Shown in pieces: positions 57,636 through 64,000 of a stretch of 64,000 nucleotides of DNA. The translations under genes and the position numbers were made by a program. Origin of the DNA: Kocuria rosea subsp. polaris (GTDB lineage Bacteria > Actinomycetota > Actinomycetes > Actinomycetales > Micrococcaceae); assembly GCF_001483755.1 (NCBI RefSeq), contig NZ_LQBK01000040.1:176245-240244 (forward strand), written 5' to 3'. The first letter of the stretch is position 1. Every line of letters begins with the position of its first letter. A model generated the notes under the pieces. The model saw nothing but the letters and a program-made list of their open reading frames with translations. It did no database searches and was not told where the DNA came from.

Positions 57636-57670
57636 GGGGCCCTCCTGGGCGCACTGCCCTGGAGGGCCCC
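57636..57670 (+). terminator. interrupted hairpin between glgE and treS
   Basis: GGGGCCCTCC (57636-57645) pairs with GGAGGGCCCC (57661-57670), with an inner GGGC/GCCC stem across a T-T mismatch. It may partly terminate after glgE or protect the 3' end of the upstream message. Confidence 0.5.
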
Positions 57671-57723
57671 TCCCGAAGCACCGATGGTCTCCGACCCACC
57701 CGTCCGAAAGGCGGCACCCCCGC

Positions 57724-59493
57724 ATGAGCATCTCGCCGTACTCGCTCAACGCCCCCGGCATCTCCCACGACCCCGACTGGTTCCGCAAAGCGGTGTTCTA
57801 CGAGGTGCTCGTCCGGGCGTTCTCCGACGCCAACGGTGACGGCTCAGGCGACTTCTCCGGCCTGATCGACAAGCTGGACTACCTGCAGTGGCTGGGCATC
57901 GACTGTCTGTGGATCCCTCCGTTCTACGAGTCGCCGCTGCGGGACGGGGGCTACGACATCTCCGACTACTACTCGGTCCTGGACGAGTTCGGGACGATCA
58001 GCGACTTCAAGCGGCTCGTGGCCGAGGCGCACGCCCGCGGGCTGCGCGTGGTCACGGACCTGCCGCTCAACCACACGAGCGACCAGCACCCCTGGTTCCA
58101 GGCCTCCCGCGAGGACCCCGACGGACCGTACGGCGACTTCTACGTCTGGTCGGACACGGACGAGAAGTACCAGGATGCCCGGATCATCTTCGTGGACACC
58201 GAGGAGTCGAACTGGACGTTCGACCCGATCCGCCGCCAGTTCTTCTGGCACCGCTTCTTCTCGCACCAGCCGGACCTCAACTTCGAGAACCCCGCCGTGG
58301 TCGAGGCCGTGTTCGACGTGGTCAAGTTCTGGCTCGACATGGGCATCGACGGCTTCCGGGCCGACGCGATCCCCTACCTGATCGAGGAGGAGGGGACGAA
58401 CTGCGAGAACCTCCCGGGGACCCACGACTTCCTGGTGCGGCTGCGGGCCATGATCGACGAGGAGTACCCGGGCCGCGTGGTCATCGCCGAGGCGAACCAG
58501 ATGCCGCACGAGGTGGTGGAGTACTTCGGCACCGAGGAGAGCCCGGAGTGCCACATGTGCTTCCACTTCCCGATCATGCCGCGGATCTTCTACGCGCTGC
58601 GGGACCAGAAGGCCGCCCCGATCGTGGAGACCATGCAGGAGACGCCGGACATCCCGCGCGGCACCCAGTGGGGGACGTTCCTGCGCAACCACGACGAGCT
58701 GACCCTCGAGATGGTGACCACCGAGGAGCGGCAGGCGATGCTCGGCTGGTACGCCCCCGACTCCCGGATGCGCGCCAACGTGGGCATCCGCCGCCGGCTG
58801 GCGCCCCTGCTCGACAACTCCCGCGCGGAGATCGAGCTCATCCACGCGCTGCTCATGTCCCTGCCGGGCAGTCCGTTCCTGTACTACGGGGACGAGATCG
58901 GGATGGGCGACAACATCTGGCTCGACGACCGGGACGCGTCCCGCACGCCGATGCAGTGGACCCCGGACCGCAACGCCGGGTTCTCCAAGGCGGACCCGGG
59001 CAAGCTGTACCTGCCCGTGGTCCAGTCGCTGGTCTACCACTACAACCAGGTCAACGTGGAGGCGCAGCTGGCGTCGTCGTCGTCCCTGCTGCACTGGATG
59101 CGCCAGATGCTGGCCGTGCGCAAGGCCCACCCGGCCTTCGGCCTCGGCTCCTACGTCGGCGTGGAGACCGACCACGACTCCGTGCTCGCGTTCCTGCGCG
59201 TGCTCCCCGACGCGGAGACCGACGACGGGCGCGGCGAGACCGTGCTGTGCCTGTTCAACCTCGCCCACACCCCTGCGTGCGCGCGCATCCGGCTGCCCCA
59301 GTTCGCGGGCCGCGGTCTGCGCGAGCTCTTCGGCGGCGACCTGTTCGGCGAGGTGGACGAGGCCGGGGAGTACCGCATCACCCTGGGCAGCCAGGACTTC
59401 TTCTGGCTGCGCCTCCGGGCCGCTCCCCGCGACGACGGCACGCACCCCCAGACCACGGCCATGCCGATCATCACCGCGACCCCGACGTCCTGA
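57724..59493 (+). CDS. treS: trehalose synthase / maltose alpha-D-glucosyltransferase
   Basis: 589 residues. Interconverts trehalose and maltose. GH13 regions: [101 protein letters not shown] (nucleophile Asp), [20 protein letters not shown] (Glu) and [16 protein letters not shown]. The end carries the C-terminal beta domain. An AAAGG ribosome site lies 11 bases before the ATG. The maltokinase-GlgB ORF follows after 53 bases. Confidence 0.95.
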   Translation: MSISPYSLNAPGISHDPDWFRKAVFYEVLVRAFSDANGDGSGDFSGLIDKLDYLQWLGIDCLWIPPFYESPLRDGGYDISDYYSVLDEFGTISDFKRLVAEAHARGLRVVTDLPLNHTSDQHPWFQASREDPDGPYGDFYVWSDTDEKYQDARIIFVDTEESNWTFDPIRRQFFWHRFFSHQPDLNFENPAVVEAVFDVVKFWLDMGIDGFRADAIPYLIEEEGTNCENLPGTHDFLVRLRAMIDEEYPGRVVIAEANQMPHEVVEYFGTEESPECHMCFHFPIMPRIFYALRDQKAAPIVETMQETPDIPRGTQWGTFLRNHDELTLEMVTTEERQAMLGWYAPDSRMRANVGIRRRLAPLLDNSRAEIELIHALLMSLPGSPFLYYGDEIGMGDNIWLDDRDASRTPMQWTPDRNAGFSKADPGKLYLPVVQSLVYHYNQVNVEAQLASSSSLLHWMRQMLAVRKAHPAFGLGSYVGVETDHDSVLAFLRVLPDAETDDGRGETVLCLFNLAHTPACARIRLPQFAGRGLRELFGGDLFGEVDEAGEYRITLGSQDFFWLRLRAAPRDDGTHPQTTAMPIITATPTS

Positions 59494-59546
59494 GCGCGTC
59501 CCCGAGTCCGTCCACCTCCACGCCCGCCCCGGAAGGACCTGATCCC

Positions 59547-62500
59547 ATGACCGACCAGCACCCCGACGAGCTCCTCGACCTCCTGCGCCGGTGGCTGCCG
59601 CGGCAGCGGTGGTTCCCCTTCGCGGACGGCGGTGCCGGCGTGGAACTGCGGGTCGTCGCCCAGCTCGCCCTGCCGGACCAGGAGGGCGCGGGCGCCCGGA
59701 TCCTGCTGCTGGAGGCCTCCGAGGGGGCCCGCACCGAGCTCCTCCAGGTGCCGCTGACCTTCCGCGCCGCGCCCCTCGAGGGCGCCGAGCGCTTTCTCGT
59801 CGGGGAGCTGGCGCCGGCCGCGGCCGAGGACCCCGGGGCGGACGGGGCCGAGGAGGAGGGACCCGCGCCCCGCCGGGCCGCGCGCTTCCTCCGGGAGCGG
59901 GCCGCCCGCGCCGGCCGTGCCGTGGCCCACCGCACGGGCCTGCCGCTGCCCGGGGCGGAGGACGCCGTGGCCGGTCCCTGGGTCTACGACGGGGTCGGGG
60001 ACCCGGTGTTCGTCGGCCCGGTCCTCGAGCTGATGCAGCGCGCGGAGTCGGTGAGCTCCGGCCCCCTGGGCCTGACCGTGACCGGTGCGCACGGCGACGC
60101 CCTGAGCGTCACCTATGCCGTCGACACGCCCCAGCAGGTGCGCGTGATCTCCAGCGAGCAGTCGAACTCCTCGGTGATCCTGACCCCGCCCGCGGGCCGG
60201 GAGGACGCCGACACCGTGATCGTGAAGTTCTTCCGCGTGCTGGGGGAGGGCGACAACCCGGACGTCGAGGTGGGCCGCGAGCTCACCTCCCTGGGCTGTC
60301 CCGCGGTGCCGAGCACCTTCGGGTGGCTCGACGCCCGCTGGCGCTCCGGGCTGAGCGCCGTGCAGGGGCAGCTCGCCGTGGCCACCGAGTTCCTGGCCGG
60401 CTCCGCCGACGCGTGGGCGCGGGCCGTCGAGGCCGCGGAGCAGGGCGCGGACTTCTCCGAGGAGGCCCGGGAGCTGGGCCGCACGACCGCGCGCGTGCAC
60501 CGCGACCTGGGCCGCGCCTTCGGTTCGGAGACGCCCGACGACGCCGCCCGCGCCCGTCTCCTGAACGACCTCGGGGGACGCCTGCGCTGGGCCCGCACCG
60601 AGACCGGCTCCCTGTTCTCGGAGCACGCGACCGCCCTCGACCAGCTGATCACGTCCCTCGGCGACGTGCCGGAGCTGCCCCCGCTGCAGCGCATCCACGG
60701 CGACTACCACCTGGGCCAGGTCCTGCAGACCGAGGACGGACAGTTCAAGGTCCTGGACTTCGAGGGCGAGCCGCTGCGCGCCATCGAGGAGCGCACCCGC
60801 CCGGACGTCGCCCTGCGCGACGTGGTCGGCATGCTGCGGTCCTTCGACTACGCCGCCGCCTTCGGCGCCCGTGCCGGCGCGCAGGACGCGGAGGAGTGGG
60901 GCCGGCGTGCCGGCGACGCGTTCCTGGCGGGCTACGAGCAGGGCGCGGGGCACACGGTGGACCGCGGTTCCCCGCTGTTCCTGGCGCTGTGGCTGGACAA
61001 GGCCCTGTACGAGGTCGTCTACGAGCAGCGCAACCGGCCCGACTGGGTGGACGTGCCCGCCGCGGCGGTGCGCCGTTCACTGGAGAGCCTCCGGTCGCGT
61101 AGCGTGAACCCTGATACCGCCGGTGCGGACCCCGTGCCCGGCACCGACCACGACGACGACAGCTCCCGCTCCGCGCGGCACATCTCGGCGGAACCGGGAA
61201 CGGAAATCGAGGACGCAGTGAGCGCCAGCACTCCGCAGGACCGATCCGACCCCGTCCAGAGCTCCCGCCCGGCCCCGGCCGGCCACGACGTGGCCCCGGC
61301 GGGCCCGGTGCCCGTGGCCGAGCACCTGCTGGCCGCGGTGTCCGAGGGCCGCCACCACGACCCGCACAGCGTCCTGGGCGCCCACCTGAACCCGGACGGC
61401 AGCGTCACCGTGCGCACGCTGCGCCGCTTCGCGACCGCCGTGGCCGTCGTGACGCAGGACGGCACCTTCGAGCTCGAGCACGAGTGGGGCGGCATCTTCA
61501 CGGGAGTGGTCCCCGCGCACGAGCCGGGGCGGATCCCCGACTACCGCGTGGACGTGACCTACCGGGACCTCGAGCCGCAGCGGATGGACGACCCGTACCG
61601 CTTCGGGCCGACCCTGGGCGAGCTGGACCTCCACCTGATCGGCGAGGGACGCCACGAGACGCTGTGGAACGTCCTCGGCGCGCACGTGCGCCGCTACCCC
61701 TCCGCGATGGGCGACATCACCGGTGTGGCCTTCGCCGTGTGGGCGCCCAACGCCCAGGCGGTCCGGGTCATCGGCGACTTCAACGGCTGGGACGGCAGCG
61801 AGCACGCGATGCGCTCCCTCGGGTCCTCGGGCGTGTGGGAGATCTTCGTCCCGGGCCTCGGCTCCGGGGCCACCTACAAGTTCCGCATCCTCGGCCGGGA
61901 CGGCGGCTGGCGCGAGAAGGCGGACCCCATGGCCTTCGGCACCGAGGTGCCGCCGTCCACGGCTTCCCGCGTCTTCGAGTCCGAGTACGAGTTCCAGGAC
62001 GACGCCTGGATGGCGCGCCGGGCGACGACCGATCCGCACAACGCGCCCATGAGCGTCTACGAGCTGCACATCGGCTCGTGGCGGAAGGGCCTCGGGTACA
62101 AGGACCTCGCGAAGGAGCTCGTCGAGTACCTGACCTGGCAGGGCTTCACGCACGTGGAGTTCATGCCGGTGGCCGAGCACCCGTTCGGCGGCTCCTGGGG
62201 CTACCAGGTCACGTCCTACTACGCACCGTCCTCCCGCTTCGGCAGCCCGGACGAGTTCCGCTACCTCGTGGACAAGCTGCACCAGGCCGGCATCGGAGTG
62301 CTCGTGGACTGGGTCCCGGGCCACTTCCCGAAGGACGAGTGGGCGCTGGCCCGCTTCGACGGCGAGCCCCTGTACGAGCACGCCGACCCCCGCCGGGGCG
62401 AGCACAAGGACTGGGGGACGCTGATCCCCGACTACGGCCGCAACGAGGTCCGGAACTTCCTGGTGGCCAACGCGTCCTACTGGCTCGAGGAGTTCCACGT

Positions 62501-63485
62501 GGACGGCCTGCGCGTGGACGCGGTCGCGTCCATGCTCTACCTCGACTACTCGCGCAACGAGGGGGAGTGGGAGCCCAACGTCTTCGGCGGCCGGGAGAAC
62601 CTCGAGGCCATCGCCTTCCTCAAGGAGGCCAACGCCACCGCGTACAAGCGCACCCCGGGCATCGTGATGATCGCCGAGGAGTCGACCTCCTACCCGGGCG
62701 TGACGCGCCCGACCGACGCGGACGGGCTGGGCTTCGGGCTCAAGTGGAACATGGGGTGGATGAACGACACCCTCGAGTACATGGCGGAGGACCCGGTCAA
62801 CCGGTACTACCACCACAACAAGCTCACGTTCTCGCTGGTCTACGCGTTCTCGGAGAACTTCCTGCTCCCGATCTCCCACGACGAGGTCGTCTACGGCAAG
62901 GGCTCCCTGCTGCGCAAGATGCCGGGCGACCGGTGGCAGCAGCTCGCCAACGTCCGTGCGTACCTGGCCTTCATGTGGGCCCACCCCGGCAAGCAGCTGA
63001 TCTTCATGGGCACGGAGTACGCCCAGGAGTCCGAGTGGTCCCAGGAGCACGGCCTGGACTGGTGGCTCTCCGAGACCCCGCCGCACAAGGGGGTCCAGGA
63101 GCTGGTGCGCACCCTCAACGGGATCTACCGGGAGACGCCCGCGCTGTACGAGCGGGACAACAACCCCGCCGGGTTCGAGTGGATCGACGCCGCCGACGCC
63201 GGACGCAACACCCTGTCCTTCACCCGCTGGGACGAGCAGGGCAACCCGCTCGTGTGCGTGGCGAACTTCGCCGGCAACCCGCACGAGAACTTCCGGCTGG
63301 GCCTGCCGTGGGCCGGTGAGTGGGTCGAGGTGCTCAACACGGACTCCGAGCACTTCGGCGGGTCCGGGGTGGGCAACCTCGGCAAGGTGACGGCCACCGA
63401 GGGCGCGCACAACGGCAACCCCGCATCGGTCGAGCTCACCGTTCCGCCGCTGGCGGTGCTGTACCTCAAGCCGGCCGAGCACTGA
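59547..63485 (+). CDS. maltokinase-GlgB fusion (maltose 1-kinase plus 1,4-alpha-glucan branching enzyme)
   Basis: One uninterrupted frame of 1312 residues. Residues 1-515 are a maltokinase (Mak/Pep2): [38 protein letters not shown] (Lys region), [13 protein letters not shown] (catalytic Asp loop) and [30 protein letters not shown] 70-residue acidic, Ser-rich linker follows. Residues about 585-1312 are Glg[11 protein letters not shown], the CBM48 part [43 protein letters not shown] (nucleophile Asp), [12 protein letters not shown] (Glu) and [23 protein letters not shown] precedes ATG 59547. An internal GTG at 61218 (residue 558) is in frame and could give a separate GlgB, but no stop codon splits the domains. 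Confidence 0.92.
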   Translation: MTDQHPDELLDLLRRWLPRQRWFPFADGGAGVELRVVAQLALPDQEGAGARILLLEASEGARTELLQVPLTFRAAPLEGAERFLVGELAPAAAEDPGADGAEEEGPAPRRAARFLRERAARAGRAVAHRTGLPLPGAEDAVAGPWVYDGVGDPVFVGPVLELMQRAESVSSGPLGLTVTGAHGDALSVTYAVDTPQQVRVISSEQSNSSVILTPPAGREDADTVIVKFFRVLGEGDNPDVEVGRELTSLGCPAVPSTFGWLDARWRSGLSAVQGQLAVATEFLAGSADAWARAVEAAEQGADFSEEARELGRTTARVHRDLGRAFGSETPDDAARARLLNDLGGRLRWARTETGSLFSEHATALDQLITSLGDVPELPPLQRIHGDYHLGQVLQTEDGQFKVLDFEGEPLRAIEERTRPDVALRDVVGMLRSFDYAAAFGARAGAQDAEEWGRRAGDAFLAGYEQGAGHTVDRGSPLFLALWLDKALYEVVYEQRNRPDWVDVPAAAVRRSLESLRSRSVNPDTAGADPVPGTDHDDDSSRSARHISAEPGTEIEDAVSASTPQDRSDPVQSSRPAPAGHDVAPAGPVPVAEHLLAAVSEGRHHDPHSVLGAHLNPDGSVTVRTLRRFATAVAVVTQDGTFELEHEWGGIFTGVVPAHEPGRIPDYRVDVTYRDLEPQRMDDPYRFGPTLGELDLHLIGEGRHETLWNVLGAHVRRYPSAMGDITGVAFAVWAPNAQAVRVIGDFNGWDGSEHAMRSLGSSGVWEIFVPGLGSGATYKFRILGRDGGWREKADPMAFGTEVPPSTASRVFESEYEFQDDAWMARRATTDPHNAPMSVYELHIGSWRKGLGYKDLAKELVEYLTWQGFTHVEFMPVAEHPFGGSWGYQVTSYYAPSSRFGSPDEFRYLVDKLHQAGIGVLVDWVPGHFPKDEWALARFDGEPLYEHADPRRGEHKDWGTLIPDYGRNEVRNFLVANASYWLEEFHVDGLRVDAVASMLYLDYSRNEGEWEPNVFGGRENLEAIAFLKEANATAYKRTPGIVMIAEESTSYPGVTRPTDADGLGFGLKWNMGWMNDTLEYMAEDPVNRYYHHNKLTFSLVYAFSENFLLPISHDEVVYGKGSLLRKMPGDRWQQLANVRAYLAFMWAHPGKQLIFMGTEYAQESEWSQEHGLDWWLSETPPHKGVQELVRTLNGIYRETPALYERDNNPAGFEWIDAADAGRNTLSFTRWDEQGNPLVCVANFAGNPHENFRLGLPWAGEWVEVLNTDSEHFGGSGVGNLGKVTATEGAHNGNPASVELTVPPLAVLYLKPAEH

Positions 63486-63520
63486 GCCGGCCGCGCCCGG
63501 CAGGCGCGGAGCGGAGCAGC

Positions 63521-63560
63521 GGCGGAAGGGCCCGGATCCTCGGATCCGGGCCCTTCCGCC
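63521..63560 (+). terminator. terminator after the maltokinase-GlgB gene
   Basis: A 19-bp perfect stem (63521-63539 with 63542-63560) with a two-base centre, 36 bases after the stop codon. Confidence 0.85.
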
Positions 63561-63618
63561 GTCGGACCCCGCTCCGGGGCGCGAGGGGGAGGGCGGCAGC
63601 GGGGCCGGGACACCCGGT

Positions 63619-63647
63619 TTGCACGGGCCGCGGAAAGCGGGTAACTT
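63619..63647 (+). promoter_or_regulatory. rRNA operon promoter 1 (TTGCAC-17-TAACTT)
   Basis: -35 at 63619-63624 and -10 at 63642-63647. It is the first of three tandem promoters in the 515-base gap between mak/glgB and the right edge; no coding frame is supported in this gap. Confidence 0.6.
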
Positions 63648-63736
63648 CTTCCAAGTCGTCGCGGCGAGGAACTCCTCCGGGAGAACCACGGGACGGCGAT
63701 CCCGCTCCGGACCGTCCGCACCGAGCAACCAGCGAG

Positions 63737-63764
63737 TTGCACGGGAACGGAAGAGTGTTAGGGT
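63737..63764 (+). promoter_or_regulatory. rRNA operon promoter 2 (TTGCAC-16-TAGGGT)
   Basis: -35 at 63737-63742 and -10 at 63759-63764, with a GGGAACGGAAG spacer. Confidence 0.6.
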
Positions 63765-63830
63765 GGGAGATTGTGAGCTTCGCCGGAAGGCGGCGCCGTC
63801 ACGATCGGGTAACCAAGAGTTCACCCGAGA

Positions 63831-63860
63831 TTGACCGGGGCCGATCGGAAGGGCTAAGGT
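63831..63860 (+). promoter_or_regulatory. rRNA operon promoter 3 (TTGACC-18-TAAGGT)
   Basis: -35 at 63831-63836 and -10 at 63855-63860, the nearest to the rRNA. It has the same layout as the tRNA-Ser promoter at 15275. Confidence 0.7.
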
Positions 63861-63910
63861 TGCAGAGCACTCCGGCAGCAAGGTGTCAAGTCAGACACGC
63901 TGACCGGTCT

Positions 63911-63935
63911 GTTGTTTGAGAACTCAATAGTGTGC
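63911..63935 (+). promoter_or_regulatory. rRNA antitermination (boxA-type) element
   Basis: The sequence TTTGAGAACTCAATAGTGTG is the conserved leader element of actinobacterial rRNA operons, part of the Nus-factor antitermination signal. The AT-rich leader continues to the edge; the 16S gene itself has not begun by base 64000. Confidence 0.75.
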
Positions 63936-64000
63936 CATGTTTGTTGATACCGAAGTTTTTTTCGGTTGATTGGTTGTTGCTGTCCTGCCTCCGTGGGATG

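Noticed and set aside
61100..61220. Sequencing error hiding the end of maltokinase
   Set aside because: The linker reads as a normal acidic Ser-rich segment in frame with normal codon bias, and no frameshift is needed; it cannot be fully excluded without resequencing.
61077..63881. Long minus-strand frame opposite the GlgB part
   Set aside because: Composition is that of an antisense shadow; no start signal or domain.
63861..64000. Start of the 16S rRNA gene
   Set aside because: Only the leader and boxA-type element are visible; the conserved 16S 5' end sequence does not appear before the edge.

Overview
The window is a high-GC (roughly 73-75 %) actinobacterial chromosome segment, most likely from the Micrococcaceae (Kocuria or a close relative). 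The support for this is the codon composition, a SenX3-RegX3/PhoU locus, CarD next to IspD-IspF-CysS-RlmB, a complete GlgE (trehalose to alpha-glucan) pathway, and an rRNA leader with the TTTGAGAACTCAA box typical of this group. There is no prophage, insertion sequence or CRISPR array. Three tRNA genes are present: Ser-GCT, Ser-TGA and Thr-CGT.

Layout. 1-6.3 kb: the end of a membrane protein gene, a lone PstS lipoprotein, a DUF2254 membrane protein, a 14-TM MFS exporter and an acyl-CoA synthetase. 6.34-6.95 kb: a 614-base non-coding stretch built almost entirely of consecutive hairpins. Five adjacent hairpins are capped by G runs spaced about 27 bases apart. This is the most unusual object in the window and it lies directly upstream of a RecQ helicase fused to a phosphoribosyltransferase-like domain. 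9.2-15.3 kb: a surface-polysaccharide group (GT2, membrane O-acyltransferase with SGNH domain, flippase, GT4). The flippase and GT4 diverge, and each is preceded by a small leaderless ORF. 15.3-25.8 kb: housekeeping and accessory genes (GerW-like protein, holin-like protein, prolyl oligopeptidase, FAD/NAD(P)-binding protein, photolyase, quinone oxidoreductase, small unknowns). 25.8-32.3 kb: a signalling and polysaccharide module made of a histidine kinase, a receiver-PP2C phosphatase, a cellulose-synthase-like GT2, a STAS antagonist, an RsbW-like anti-sigma kinase and a short GT2. 32.2-42 kb: an unknown lipoprotein and membrane-protein pair, a HAD hydrolase, a membrane protein, a TAP-like lipoprotein hydrolase, holB-tmk, a trans-sulfuration enzyme, a DUF2516 protein and phosphoglycerate mutase. 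42-45.6 kb: phoU divergent from senX3-regX3 with a PHO-box-like 11-bp lattice, then a lipoprotein. 45.7-50 kb: carD-ispD-ispF-cysS-rlmB. 50-63.5 kb: glycogen metabolism, namely glgX, glgP, glgE, treS and one uninterrupted maltokinase-GlgB fusion ORF. 63.5-64 kb: three tandem promoters and the antitermination box of an rRNA operon whose 16S gene lies beyond the right edge.

How the genes fit together. TreS makes maltose from trehalose and maltokinase phosphorylates it. GlgE then adds maltose units to alpha-glucan and GlgB branches the product, while GlgX and GlgP degrade it. SenX3-RegX3 and PhoU are the phosphate-sensing core. In the 26-32 kb module the kinase probably controls the receiver-PP2C, which would dephosphorylate the STAS protein and so release a sigma factor from the RsbW-like protein; the embedded synthase suggests the output is exopolysaccharide. 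A recurrent start pattern (TANNNT, 6-8 bases, then ATG or GTG) shows that many genes here are probably transcribed without a 5' leader, and it was used to choose several starts.
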